Assembly: GCA_023408815.1 (NCBI GenBank)
Contig: JAEYJO010000066.1
Location: forward strand, 1-64,000
Source: Bacillota bacterium
Lineage (GTDB): Bacteria; Bacillota; Clostridia; Lachnospirales; Lachnospiraceae
Length of the DNA stretch: 64,000 nucleotides
Direction of reading: 5' to 3'
In this document: positions 53,372 through 62,937 of the stretch, piece by piece
Position numbering within the stretch: position 1 is the first letter of the stretch
How the letters are laid out: each line of letters begins with the position of its first letter
Notes under the pieces: model-generated
Told to the model about the DNA's origin: nothing
Database searches by the model: none
Seen by the model: only the letters and a program-made list of their open reading frames with translations
Program-made: the position numbers and the translations under genes

Positions 53372-53908
53372 CTACTCTATGATATATGCGCTGACAATTT
53401 CTGCGAAGTATGCGACATGGTAATCTTTGTTCGCGCCGTGGAAGCTGCTGTCCACATCCTGCGGATAAAATGCAGTATTAATCTCGTCGGGAAGCCTGCT
53501 GCCTTCCTGCTTATTCGTATAGAGCACCTTACATTCCAGTGTAAGAGGAAGCTCTTTGATTCCCGGTACGGAAGTTTTGTCGGAAGTTTCGAGAGTTAAG
53601 CCCAGCTCCTTTATCTTATCCACGTCCCGGCCGGATTTCGTGCCGCAAAAGCCCAAAATCTTTTTATCATAATCGCCGTAAGGTACGCTTATCGTGAACT
53701 CCGCATTCTTTTCCAGCTGAGAATTCGTAAAACGGCCTTCTCTGACAAAAACGGTAAAGATAGGTCTGCCCCATTCAATGCCCAGCGTCCCCCAGGATAT
53801 GGTCATGGAATTTACTTTGTCATCTGCCTTCGTAGTTAATAAGACGCCTGTCTTCACGCCGTTCATAATCTCATTTGCATAGTTAAAAACTTCAATTTCT
53901 CTTTTCAT
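53372..53908 (-). CDS. flavin-reductase-like FMN-binding protein (flavoredoxin type)
   Basis: A 178-residue split-barrel FMN protein (SMTISWGTLGIEWGRPIFTVFV). Members move electrons from NAD(P)H or ferredoxin to FMN or act as flavoredoxins. AAGGAGG lies before the ATG. It is divergent from an HxlR regulator gene 153 bases away, a frequent pairing for redox- or electrophile-responsive control. Confidence 0.85.
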   Translation of the reverse strand: MKREIEVFNYANEIMNGVKTGVLLTTKADDKVNSMTISWGTLGIEWGRPIFTVFVREGRFTNSQLEKNAEFTISVPYGDYDKKILGFCGTKSGRDVDKIKELGLTLETSDKTSVPGIKELPLTLECKVLYTNKQEGSRLPDEINTAFYPQDVDSSFHGANKDYHVAYFAEIVSAYIIE

Positions 53909-54061
53909 CGAATATTCCTCCTTGAAGATTTATTATTTGTATGATACATTGATATGCATGAAACCGCAAGTATGCACTTTTTAGTGAGATACTATCAAAA
54001 TAGAGAGTAGGGATTGTGAAATACGGTATAATCCAGCAATTGGTTGGGAGGGAGAAAGAGA

Positions 54062-54424
54062 ATGAAAAGCTGTGGAACGGATGAAAAAGTGAATGTGAAG
54101 CCTTTTGCCTATGCGATGTCTTTGATCGATGGTAAGTGGAAAATGCATATATTGTTTTGGCTTTGGAAGAGGGATGTTTTGCGGTATGGAGAGCTGAAGC
54201 GTTCGCTTGAGACGATTACGCATAAAATGCTTAGCACTCAGCTGAAGGAGCTGGAAGCGGATGATTTGATTGTGCGTAAAGAATACTCTCAGATTCCGCC
54301 TAAAGTGGAATACTCCCTGTCTGAAAGGGGGCTGACTCTTATGCCCGTTTTGCAATGCCTGTGCGAGTGGGGAAACTGTCATATTGATGATGGGAAAGTG
54401 CCTGAAATAATAAACGGAAAGTGA
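54062..54424 (+). CDS. HxlR-family transcriptional regulator
   Basis: A 120-residue winged-helix regulator with the HxlR core (SLIDGKWKMHILFWL, RYGELKRSLETITHKMLSTQLKELEADDLI). Cys4 and two late cysteines could sense redox or reactive carbonyls, as in HypR/YodB relatives; this is inference. AGGGAG precedes ATG 54062. Probably controls the divergent flavoprotein gene. Confidence 0.88.
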   Translation: MKSCGTDEKVNVKPFAYAMSLIDGKWKMHILFWLWKRDVLRYGELKRSLETITHKMLSTQLKELEADDLIVRKEYSQIPPKVEYSLSERGLTLMPVLQCLCEWGNCHIDDGKVPEIINGK

Positions 54425-54465
54425 AATTATAGATATTTATAAGTAAATCACAAGGGGGGAAACGT

Positions 54466-54727
54466 ATGAGAAAAACGCTTCAGGATGTAGCAGGTTATTT
54501 GAAAGAAATTATGGTGCCCGAAACGTACGAAGCATATGCGATCGATCCTGCATATACAAATGTTTCGGCTGAAGAGAGCATACGTGAGGGTGTTTTGGCG
54601 TTCAGGGCTTTTTTGTGCCGGCGGTTGCCGTGGGCTTCCCATATCGTTGGATGATTCTGTTTTAGATATAAGGGATGACATTCAAACATGGTTTGATCAG
54701 GAATTGTCATGCCTGCAAAAGAAATAA
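54466..54727 (+). pseudogene. small gene of unknown function, probably frameshifted
   Basis: ATG 54466 with a strong AAGGGGGG site opens MRKTLQDVAGYLKEIMVPETYEAYAID but stops after 62 codons (54654). A T6 run at 54609-54614 is followed in the next frame by a coherent tail (SLDDSVLDIRDDIQTWFDQEL) ending at 54727. A one-base change would join them into ~87 residues. No family recognised. Confidence 0.45.
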
Positions 54728-54755
54728 AATTTATATATTTTATATAATGTTAATT

Positions 54756-54783
54756 TTGAATCTAAAATATCATAGTGTATAAT
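54756..54783 (+). promoter_or_regulatory. promoter of the hflKC-like operon
   Basis: TTGAAT (54756-54761), 16-bp spacer, TATAAT (54778-54783). Confidence 0.65.
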
Positions 54784-54835
54784 ATAATTAAGAAATTCTT
54801 CATGACCTAATATAATCTTAAAAAGAGGAGAGAAA

Positions 54836-55912
54836 ATGAAAGTAACGAGAGATGAAAATGGAGCTGGATTCGAAAGATTCAGCGGAGGAGAAGTAAACAA
54901 AGGTCCCTCCAATTTTAAGAAAGTAGTCAGGGGGATCAAGATAACCCTTCTGGTACTTGTCGCAGCAGTCTGCCTTCTAAGCAGCTTTTATAAAGTAGGC
55001 GAACAGCAGCAGGCTGTTATTACCATGTTCGGTAAGGTAGTAGATGTGAAGGGAGCCGGATTATATGTCAAAATCCCCTTCATTCAGCACGCTATTAAAG
55101 TAGATACTACAACCCATGGCTTACAGATAGGCTATCGTACATCCAGCGAGGAGTCGGACAATTACAGCGTGCCCGAAGAGGCGATGATGATCACCTCCGA
55201 TTTCAATTTTGTCAATGTGGATTTCTATCTGGAATATAGAGTAAGTAATCCCCAAACCTATTTGTATGCCTCCGGATCCCCCGAGGAGATTCTTCGCAAT
55301 ACTGCTCAGGCATGCATCCGAACGATTATAAGCAACTATAAGGTCGACGATGTTATCACCACGGGAAAGAGCCAGATTCAGGCGGACATTCGTGTTTTGC
55401 TGGGTGAGGAGCTGCAAAAGAACGACATCGGACTCCAGATCGTAAACTTGACCATTCAGGACGCTGAGCCGCCCACAGATGCTATTATGCAGGCGTTTAA
55501 GTCCGTAGAGACCGCAAAACAGGGAAAAGAGACAGCTATCAATAACGCGAAGAAATATCAGAATGAGAAGGTGCCGCAGGCGGAAGCGGATGCGGATAAG
55601 ATCATCCAGCAGGCGGAAGCGGCTAAGACGGCGAGAATTAACGAGGCAGAGGGACAGGTGGCGAGATTTAACGAGATGTATGCGGAATACATCAAGAATC
55701 CTCTTATAACGAAGCAGCGTATCTTCTATGAGACAATGGAGGATGTGCTTCCTGATGCAAAGGTTATTATTGACGATGGAAACACTCAGAACATTCTGCC
55801 CCTGGAGCCTTTTACAGGCACGGAAGGCAGCAAGTCTTCCATTACCCAGAGCACCGGTACCGACATGGAGGGAAACGGGCTCCTTGAAGAAAACGATGTA
55901 ATTAAGGAATAG
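54836..55912 (+). CDS. hflK: HflK-like SPFH membrane protein
   Basis: A 358-residue SPFH/band-7 protein: a basic Gly-rich front, one membrane helix (about 33-52), the SPFH domain (GEQQQAVITMFGKVV, GLYVKIPFIQ) and a coiled-coil tail rich in Ala/Glu. HflK and HflC form a large membrane cage around FtsH protease in bacteria. GAGGAG precedes the ATG. The hflC gene follows 36 bases later. Confidence 0.88.
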   Translation: MKVTRDENGAGFERFSGGEVNKGPSNFKKVVRGIKITLLVLVAAVCLLSSFYKVGEQQQAVITMFGKVVDVKGAGLYVKIPFIQHAIKVDTTTHGLQIGYRTSSEESDNYSVPEEAMMITSDFNFVNVDFYLEYRVSNPQTYLYASGSPEEILRNTAQACIRTIISNYKVDDVITTGKSQIQADIRVLLGEELQKNDIGLQIVNLTIQDAEPPTDAIMQAFKSVETAKQGKETAINNAKKYQNEKVPQAEADADKIIQQAEAAKTARINEAEGQVARFNEMYAEYIKNPLITKQRIFYETMEDVLPDAKVIIDDGNTQNILPLEPFTGTEGSKSSITQSTGTDMEGNGLLEENDVIKE

Positions 55913-55948
55913 CAGAAAAGCGAGTACGGATAAAAAGAGGGAAAATAG

Positions 55949-56812
55949 ATGAAAAAAACGAAAATTATAGCGGTTATTGTAGTTCTGGCGGCGCTGTTCA
56001 TATCCGGCAATTCGATCTTTACTGTTGCGGAGAATGAATACGCGGTAGTGACTCAATTTGGAAAGATTCAATATGTAGTATCGGAGGCGGGAGCAAGCGT
56101 CAAGGTTCCGTTCATCCAGACGGTAAGGAAGATTCCGAAAGAGCTTCGGCTTTACGATATCAAACAGTCGGATGTCATTACAAGCGATAAAAAATCGATG
56201 ATTGCCGACGACTATATATTATGGCGCATCACGGATCCGGTTAAATTCGCACAGACGCTGAACTATGCCATCGGCAGCGCGGAGGACAGAAGCAGCGTGG
56301 CGGCTTACAATGCCACTAAAAATGTTATAAGCTCCATGACGCAGGATGAAATCATTACGGCCAGAGGAACGAAGCTGACGGAGATGATTACCAAGAACGC
56401 CAATGCGGCAATCGGAGAGTACGGCATTGAAATCGTCAAGACGGAGATCAAGCTGCTGGATCTGCCTGATGATAATAAGGAAGCAGTTTATGAAAGAATG
56501 GTTTCCGAGCGTAACAACATAGCGGCTTCCTACGCGGCGGAAGGTAAGTCGGAAGCGCAGAAGATCATGAACCAGACGGATAAGAATGTATCGGTCATGC
56601 TGGCGGAGGCGAAGAAACAGGCGGCTGTCCTGGAAGCCGAGGGAGAATCGGAATATATGAAAAAGCTGGCGGAGGCTTATAATGATGAGAGCAAGGCGGA
56701 CTTCTATACGTATATCAGAAGTTTGGATGCGCTTAAGAACTCCTTGCAGGGCGAAAATAAGACAATTATTCTGGATAAGGATTCCGCTATCGCAAGGTTA
56801 TTTTATCAATAA
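55949..56812 (+). CDS. hflC: HflC-like SPFH membrane protein
   Basis: A 287-residue SPFH protein with an N-terminal signal-anchor helix (6-25), ENEYAVVTQFGKIQYV, then a coiled coil with the HflC-typical RxNNIAASYAAEGKSEAQKI stretch. Partner of the preceding HflK. A terminator follows. Confidence 0.9.
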   Translation: MKKTKIIAVIVVLAALFISGNSIFTVAENEYAVVTQFGKIQYVVSEAGASVKVPFIQTVRKIPKELRLYDIKQSDVITSDKKSMIADDYILWRITDPVKFAQTLNYAIGSAEDRSSVAAYNATKNVISSMTQDEIITARGTKLTEMITKNANAAIGEYGIEIVKTEIKLLDLPDDNKEAVYERMVSERNNIAASYAAEGKSEAQKIMNQTDKNVSVMLAEAKKQAAVLEAEGESEYMKKLAEAYNDESKADFYTYIRSLDALKNSLQGENKTIILDKDSAIARLFYQ

Positions 56813-56850
56813 AAAGCAATTAACAGTATATTAATGTCATTTATTAGCAT

Positions 56851-56892
56851 AAAATCGGGGAGAATGTCGAAAAATATTCTGCCCGATTTTTA
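56851..56892 (+). terminator. terminator after hflC
   Basis: AAAATCGGGGAGAAT pairs with ATTCTGCCCGATTTT (one bulge) and ends in a T tract. Confidence 0.88.
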
Positions 56893-56910
56893 ATTATTTT
56901 ATCAATATTA

Positions 56911-56939
56911 TTGAATACGCGAAACCAATATGATATATT
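56911..56939 (+). promoter_or_regulatory. promoter of the binding-domain/GGDEF gene
   Basis: TTGAAT (56911-56916), 17-bp spacer, TATATT (56934-56939). Confidence 0.6.
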
Positions 56940-56991
56940 GGAACTTACGTGGGGAGTAAGCAAACTTGGTTGGTAAGAAAGTAGGGAGCTT

Positions 56992-58800
56992 ATGAAACGG
57001 AAAAGGAAAGGGTGCCTTTTTGCATTCTGTGTCAGCATAATATTAAATATGATAACTTCCGTTCCGGCGCTGGCATCAGGAAGCAGTGCGGTAGATTTGA
57101 CTCAGGATGAAAAGGGGTATCTGGAGGAAAAGAAAGTTCTCATAGTCGCAGTAGTTGACGGATGGCAGCCTTACATGTACAAAAGCAGCGAGGATACCTA
57201 TTCAGGCTTTGCCTTGGATATATTGGAAGACTTGCAGAAACAAAATGGAATATCAATGCGATATGTGGAAGCGGAAGATTATGGGAAGGCTCTTGAATTG
57301 CTGAAGAACGGCCAGGCCGATATCGCCGCCTTTATGGAGAAGGAAGGCCTTCAAGAGGATGTTCAGAAGGGCTTTGTCCCCTATATGACTGCGCCCGTAC
57401 AGATGATTACGGGAAACGATGTGGTACTATTTGAAGAGCGGAATTTGAAGGCGGCCGTACCGACGGGCGCCGATTACATAAATTTTGAAAGTTATGGAAA
57501 GATTGAGCGGATGGAATTTCCGACGCTGGAAGATTGTTTTAAGTCGGTAGAAAAAAAACAGACGGATTTTATCATAAGTGATTTTTATACGGTTGAGTCG
57601 CTTACGCGCTATACGATGGCTCAGACGATAAAGGTAAAGAATATTCCGGACTCCTATGTGACGATAGGATACTTGACCGGAGAATCGGAGATTATCCTGC
57701 AGGGAATTCTGGAAAAGCTGCGGGGGAGCATATCCGAGGCAGAAGTGGCGGATAGTTTGGCGCTTCACGGCGATCGCCTTTCAAATGAATCGAAGATTAT
57801 AAAATTTATATACAATAATACTTTTATTATTTTTAACGGTATACTCATATTCATCTTTTCCGCAATCGTTATTTTACTCTTATACATAAAAGTGCATGCG
57901 GAGAGGCAAAGCGAGCTGCACAGCCATGAACAGAGTTATCAGCTTCTTGCGGATACCTTTGGTCAGGCGGGGATGGAGTATGATTTTCTAAATGACAGAT
58001 TAGTGCTTTTTGGCAATAGACATGATGAAATAGATATACCGGAGGTAGTGGAGAACCTCCATGAGAAATTGGAGAACCGGGAGCTTCGCATTACGCTGAC
58101 GAAGGAAGAATTCGATAAATTCTGTATGAACAGCGAACCGGGCAAGACCTATCAGACAGAATTCCAATGCGGCATGCGGGGAGAGGGATGGAACTGGTTC
58201 AGTATGATATATATCGTAGTGGGCATTGAGGAATCGCGCCGCATGCAAAGGAGACTTCTGGGCGTTTTGGTGGATGCGCAGAAGCAGCACCAGACTCAGG
58301 AGAAATTGTTGGAGATCGGGCAGTACGACAAACTGACGAAAGTTTTTAACCGGGCGGGAGCGGAGGCGCTACTTGTACAGGCGCTGCAAAATCTGGGAGA
58401 ATATTCGCAGAACGTATTTCTGCTGATGGACGTGGATAAGTTCAAACAAATTAATGATAGTTATGGACATTTGTACGGAGATGAGGTACTTCAGGCACTG
58501 GGCCGGAATATGCAGGAAATCTTTCAGGGAGATACGATTGTCTGCCGTTGGGGCGGCGATGAGTTCATCATGTTCGTCAGAGGGCCCGGAGCGGAGGATG
58601 AGCTGCTTAGAAAGCGTGTCGAGGAGCTTCGCCGGAGAATGAAGGAATTTCAATACGATGGAGTGGCATATCCCATCGGGCTCAGCATAAGCGGTGTGGT
58701 GCCGAAAAAAGGAATGTCACTTGAGAGCCTGTTTAAAAAAGCGGATGAAATGCTGTATCAGATAAAGCAAGAAGGACGTGACGCTTTTCGTATTCAATAA
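56992..58800 (+). CDS. diguanylate cyclase with extracellular solute-binding sensor
   Basis: A 602-residue membrane protein. A signal sequence leads into an SBP_bac_3 (amino-acid-type) binding domain (about 40-260), then a membrane helix (about 273-300), a PAS-like region (about 310-430), and a GGDEF domain with DKLTKVFNRAGAE and the active-site motif RWGGDEF. It would make cyclic di-GMP in response to an outside ligand. AGGGAG lies upstream of ATG 56992. Confidence 0.9.
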   Translation: MKRKRKGCLFAFCVSIILNMITSVPALASGSSAVDLTQDEKGYLEEKKVLIVAVVDGWQPYMYKSSEDTYSGFALDILEDLQKQNGISMRYVEAEDYGKALELLKNGQADIAAFMEKEGLQEDVQKGFVPYMTAPVQMITGNDVVLFEERNLKAAVPTGADYINFESYGKIERMEFPTLEDCFKSVEKKQTDFIISDFYTVESLTRYTMAQTIKVKNIPDSYVTIGYLTGESEIILQGILEKLRGSISEAEVADSLALHGDRLSNESKIIKFIYNNTFIIFNGILIFIFSAIVILLLYIKVHAERQSELHSHEQSYQLLADTFGQAGMEYDFLNDRLVLFGNRHDEIDIPEVVENLHEKLENRELRITLTKEEFDKFCMNSEPGKTYQTEFQCGMRGEGWNWFSMIYIVVGIEESRRMQRRLLGVLVDAQKQHQTQEKLLEIGQYDKLTKVFNRAGAEALLVQALQNLGEYSQNVFLLMDVDKFKQINDSYGHLYGDEVLQALGRNMQEIFQGDTIVCRWGGDEFIMFVRGPGAEDELLRKRVEELRRRMKEFQYDGVAYPIGLSISGVVPKKGMSLESLFKKADEMLYQIKQEGRDAFRIQ

Positions 58801-58818
58801 GAATAGGGAAGAGGAAGA

Positions 58819-59721
58819 ATGATTGACAAGGTCGGTTTGAAAGAGAATATGGTACATGGAACAGTGAAGTTTCCTCTTGCCGTATATTACTGGCAGAAGA
58901 CGGGGGAACGTTTTGCGGTAAAGCTTCACTGGCATGAAGAAACTGAAATCATTTATCTCGTGAGCGGCAGATTCAGCGTGAATATCAACATGAAAATGTA
59001 TAAGCTGCAAGGTCCGGTCATCTTATTTGTGGGCGCGGGCGATATCCATTCCATAGAGGGAGAGCCGGGCGGCCTGGAAAATGCAGTAGTATTCGATATG
59101 AAGATGCTGAGCTTCGAACAGTTGGACGGCGTGCAGCTGCAGATTATAACTCCCTTGTTAGAAAAGCGTATGCAGTTTCCTCAAATCGTTACGGGCGATG
59201 ATCCGATATGGGAAGCGCTTAAGAGGCTCTATGAAGCGGTGCTCTCGGAGTCGGAAAAAGAAAATCCTGCTTCCCGTATGAAGGCTAAGGCATATTTGTA
59301 TGAAATGCTGGCGTATCTTTATGAAAACGGATGCTTCGTCAACATGGAAAATGCCGGAGATTATAACAGCGAGAAGATCAATAATATAAAAAAAGTCCTG
59401 GGATTCATTCAGGAGCATTATAATAGAAGGATTACGGGCAGGGATATGGCTCAGCTCATCGGTATTAACGAGCAGTATTTTTGCCGGTATTTCAAAAAGA
59501 TTACAGGAAAGACTCCTACCATGTATGTCAATGAGGTAAGAATCGAGAAGGCAGCGTGCTTTCTCCAGCAGACCGACCGAAAGATCATAGATATCGCCAT
59601 GGAGTGCGGCTATGATAACATGGGATATTTTATTAAGCGTTTTAAAGAACAAAAAGGTTTATCGCCCTCTGAATACAGAGCGAAAAGTCAAAATAGTGTA
59701 ATAATTGGTCATAATAGATAA
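58819..59721 (+). CDS. AraC-family regulator with cupin sensor
   Basis: A 300-residue regulator. A cupin-like front (KLHWHEETEIIYLVSGRFSVNI) probably binds a sugar, and the C-terminal AraC double helix-turn-helix reads TGRDMAQLIGINEQYFCRYFKK and ECGYDNMGYFIKRFKEQ. It sits 70 bases before the glucosidase gene on the same strand, so it likely regulates alpha-glucoside use. Confidence 0.9.
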   Translation: MIDKVGLKENMVHGTVKFPLAVYYWQKTGERFAVKLHWHEETEIIYLVSGRFSVNINMKMYKLQGPVILFVGAGDIHSIEGEPGGLENAVVFDMKMLSFEQLDGVQLQIITPLLEKRMQFPQIVTGDDPIWEALKRLYEAVLSESEKENPASRMKAKAYLYEMLAYLYENGCFVNMENAGDYNSEKINNIKKVLGFIQEHYNRRITGRDMAQLIGINEQYFCRYFKKITGKTPTMYVNEVRIEKAACFLQQTDRKIIDIAMECGYDNMGYFIKRFKEQKGLSPSEYRAKSQNSVIIGHNR

Positions 59722-59791
59722 AGAATGATAGGATATGTGTTCATATAATGTAATTAAGCTTACAGATTAACAGAAAGGCAAGGTTATTTAT

Positions 59792-61465
59792 ATGAATATG
59801 AAAAAACAGTGGTGGCATGAAAAGGTAGCATACCAGATATATCCTAAGAGCTTCAACGATACTGATGGTGACGGAATCGGGGATATCAGAGGCATTATCG
59901 AGAAATTGGATTACTTGAAAGAGCTGGGAGTCGACATCATATGGATTTCACCTCTTTATCAGTCGCCCTTTGTGGATCAGGGCTACGATATTTCGGATTA
60001 TTATAAGATAGATCCGGTATTTGGAACGATGGAGGACTTTGACGAGCTTCTTTCAGAAGCGAAGAAGAGGGATATGTATATCCTTATGGATTTGGTGATC
60101 AACCACTGTTCCGACAAACATGAATGGTTCCAAAAAGCACTTGCGGATCCTTACGGCGAATATGCGGATTATTTTTACTTTGAAAAAGGCAAAGACGGCG
60201 ATCCGCCCAGCAATTACCGCTCCTATTTCGGAGGCAGCGTATGGCAGCAGGTGGAAGGAACAGATTTATACTATCTCCATTTATTCGCCAGGGAACAGCC
60301 TGATTTGAACTGGGAAAACCCGAAGGTGAGAAAAGAGCTGTACCGGATGATCAATTGGTGGCTGGATAAGGGGCTGGCAGGTTTTCGTATCGATGCGATC
60401 ATCAATATAAAGAAGGTAGTAAGTTTCCCTTCTTATGAACCCGACGGAGACGATGGTCTGGTCAGATGTACGAGAATGGTGGAGGAGGCGGAGGGAGTAG
60501 GCGCTTTTCTCCAGGAGCTAAAGCGGGAAACCTTTGAGAAGCATCATGCGTTTACTGTGGCGGAAGTATTTAATATGAAAGAGGACGAGCTTAGGGAATT
60601 TATCGGGGAGGAAGGACATTTTTCTACCATGTTCGACTTTTCACCTCTTTCTGTAACCTTTGGAAAACACGGCTGGTATGACGCGCCGGAATTCGACTTC
60701 GGCAAATGGAGGGAAGCGTTGTATGTTTCCCAGAAGGAATGCCGGAATGTGGGCTTTTTGGCGAATATCATAGAGAATCACGACGAGCCCAGAGGGGCAT
60801 GTACTTATCTTCCAAAGCATGCGCTGAATGACAATGGTACCAAGATGCTTGCCACTACCAGCATTCTGCTGCGTGGACTGCCGTTCCTCTACCAGGGACA
60901 GGAAATCGGCATGAAAAATTGCATGATGGACAGCATCGAAGAATATAATGATATTGATACCGTAAATCAGTACGGGCATGCAAGAAGGGCCGGCTTTTCC
61001 GATGAGGAAGCTCTCCTGGTATGCTTCAGGCACAGCAGGGACAATGCAAGAACCCCGATGCAATGGAGCGGAGAGGACAATGCGGGGTTTACGGAAGGGA
61101 CTGCATGGATTAAGATAAATCCAAACTATAGGGAAATCAACGTAAAGGCGCAGGAGAAGGATGCAAAGTCCGTGCTCTCTTACTATAAAAGGCTAATAGC
61201 TCTTAGAAAGTCGGAGGCTTATAGTGAAATATTTACTTACGGCGATTTCCAGCCGGCCTTCGAATCGGAGGAAATGATATTCGCTTACTATAGACAAGCG
61301 GAAAACAGACGAGTCCTCATTGCGGCGAACTTTGGGGAAGAGGAGGCTTTACTTAACGTAGGCGGAGCGGGGAAAATGCTGCTATGTAATATGGAGGATA
61401 TAGAAAACCGAGACAGCAGACTGCTTCTTCCATCTTGCGGAGCGGCAGTAATAGAATTGATGTAA
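59792..61465 (+). CDS. GH13 alpha-glucosidase (oligo-1,6-glucosidase-like)
   Basis: A 557-residue cytosolic GH13 subfamily-31-type enzyme. Landmarks: AYQIYPKSFNDTDGDGIGD, NHCSDKHEWF, nucleophile Asp in GFRIDAI, acid Glu in VAEVF and the transition-state Asp in ENHDEPR. GH13_31 enzymes hydrolyse isomaltose-, sucrose- or maltose-type glucosides. The residue after the nucleophile is Ala, not the Val typical of oligo-1,6-glucosidases, so the linkage preference is open. AGAAAGGCAAGG precedes the ATG. Confidence 0.92.
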   Translation: MNMKKQWWHEKVAYQIYPKSFNDTDGDGIGDIRGIIEKLDYLKELGVDIIWISPLYQSPFVDQGYDISDYYKIDPVFGTMEDFDELLSEAKKRDMYILMDLVINHCSDKHEWFQKALADPYGEYADYFYFEKGKDGDPPSNYRSYFGGSVWQQVEGTDLYYLHLFAREQPDLNWENPKVRKELYRMINWWLDKGLAGFRIDAIINIKKVVSFPSYEPDGDDGLVRCTRMVEEAEGVGAFLQELKRETFEKHHAFTVAEVFNMKEDELREFIGEEGHFSTMFDFSPLSVTFGKHGWYDAPEFDFGKWREALYVSQKECRNVGFLANIIENHDEPRGACTYLPKHALNDNGTKMLATTSILLRGLPFLYQGQEIGMKNCMMDSIEEYNDIDTVNQYGHARRAGFSDEEALLVCFRHSRDNARTPMQWSGEDNAGFTEGTAWIKINPNYREINVKAQEKDAKSVLSYYKRLIALRKSEAYSEIFTYGDFQPAFESEEMIFAYYRQAENRRVLIAANFGEEEALLNVGGAGKMLLCNMEDIENRDSRLLLPSCGAAVIELM

Positions 61466-61498
61466 GAGTTAAAATAATACATATAATTTCAGTAATAC

Positions 61499-61541
61499 AA
61501 AAGACATGTGGAACCGGAAGAATGGTTTTATATGTCTTTTT
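61499..61541 (+). terminator. terminator after the glucosidase gene
   Basis: AAAAGACAT pairs with ATGTCTTTT around an internal AACC/GGTT helix, with a T tail. Confidence 0.72.
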
Positions 61542-61575
61542 GTGTAAAAAGACGGTCAGAGTCAGGGAGAGTTAC

Positions 61576-62772
61576 ATGAAAAAAGCTTTAACGTATTTAG
61601 GCCTGTGTCCGGGCGGAAGGTATGGAAAAGACGTGGAGAAAGAATTATTTTACTATTCGAAGCAGTCGTATCACATTATGCGGTTCATTATCTGCGTATG
61701 CGAATTTGTGCTGATATTCCTGTCGGCGAAGAAGACGGAAGGTATTTTCAGTGCGGAAACGGAAATGGGCTATTTCCTCTTATACGCGGGAATGCTGGCC
61801 GTAACGGTGGCTTTTATAGGACTGGATATTCTATGGGAAGTGAAGAAGTTTAAAAGGTATACCTTTTATAGAAATCTGGGCTTCGTCTATGTGATGCTTA
61901 CAGCGATATGGGCTTGCGGAATCACGCTGTTCGACCGCTTCCGGGGGGATGGTCTGACCGTATATACCTATATGCTTTTGATGATTGCAGCGCTTGCTGT
62001 GCTGGAGCCATGGCAGAGCATTCTGACTTTTTCGTCGGCCTTCGTCGTGTTCAGTGCAGGGCTTCCCTATTTTCCTGCCCCTGCCGGGGAAGAGAATATT
62101 TTTTACCAGAGAATGAACGGCTTTTTTATTGCTCTTATTTCTGTTGCAGTCTCTGTTTACTTCAATTGGTATAGAGCGAGAAATTATAAGAACCAGAAAA
62201 TTATCGACGAACAGAACAAAGAGCTTTCCATGGCTAATGAGCGCCTGAATCGAGAAATCATCGTGGATAGCCTGACCGGATTATATAATAGACGTTATTT
62301 GGCGGAAATCGTGCATCTGCGCTTCCATGACAGCATAGACAAAATGGAGAAAAAGCCGTTGGCCTGCCTGATGCTGGATATAGATTATTTTAAGCAGTAT
62401 AACGATACGTACGGACATCAGCAAGGGGATGAGTGTCTGGTAAAGATATCAAAAATCATGAAACGGTGCCTTCCTGCGGATACGGCGAAAATCGTACGTT
62501 ACGGTGGGGAAGAATTTGTTATCTTCATCTTTGGCTGCACAGATGAGCAGGCCCTTGCCTACGCAGAAAATCTGCGGGAAGCGGTGGAAAAGAGCCACTT
62601 TGAAAGGCAGGATACGGCACAGGAATTCCTTACGGTCAGTATAGGAGTTTACACGGGGATTCCCGACAGTGCAGACAATTCTGAAATGCGCGGCTTTATC
62701 TGCAAGGCGGACGAAGCCTTATACGAAGCGAAGCGGGCCGGAAGAAACTGTGTAAAGGTATGCGGGAAATAG
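61576..62772 (+). CDS. membrane diguanylate cyclase (GGEEF)
   Basis: A 398-residue protein with about six membrane helices (about 35-205), a short coiled coil and a GGDEF domain (VDSLTGLYNRRYL; active motif RYGGEEF). GGEEF variants are normally active. AGGGAG precedes ATG 61576; the longer open frame upstream runs through the terminator. Confidence 0.9.
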   Translation: MKKALTYLGLCPGGRYGKDVEKELFYYSKQSYHIMRFIICVCEFVLIFLSAKKTEGIFSAETEMGYFLLYAGMLAVTVAFIGLDILWEVKKFKRYTFYRNLGFVYVMLTAIWACGITLFDRFRGDGLTVYTYMLLMIAALAVLEPWQSILTFSSAFVVFSAGLPYFPAPAGEENIFYQRMNGFFIALISVAVSVYFNWYRARNYKNQKIIDEQNKELSMANERLNREIIVDSLTGLYNRRYLAEIVHLRFHDSIDKMEKKPLACLMLDIDYFKQYNDTYGHQQGDECLVKISKIMKRCLPADTAKIVRYGGEEFVIFIFGCTDEQALAYAENLREAVEKSHFERQDTAQEFLTVSIGVYTGIPDSADNSEMRGFICKADEALYEAKRAGRNCVKVCGK

Positions 62773-62800
62773 GGGGGGCGTATTAACGCCCTCTTTTTTT
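62772..62800 (+). terminator. terminator after the GGEEF gene
   Basis: GGGGGCGT pairs with ACGCCCTC around ATTA, followed by seven T. Confidence 0.85.
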
Positions 62801-62937
62801 ACATTGATTTTACCCAATCTTAACATAAGAAGGATAGCTGTAAAAAGATAAATATATTACGATGGAAAGCAATAACATCTATGGAATGAAATGGGTGAAG
62901 AATACTCATTAGGAAATGCAAAGGAGATAATTTAATA

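Noticed and set aside
53965..53990. HxlR operator between the divergent flavoprotein and HxlR genes
   Set aside because: Only a short CACT-N4-AGTG dyad is visible, too weak to claim.
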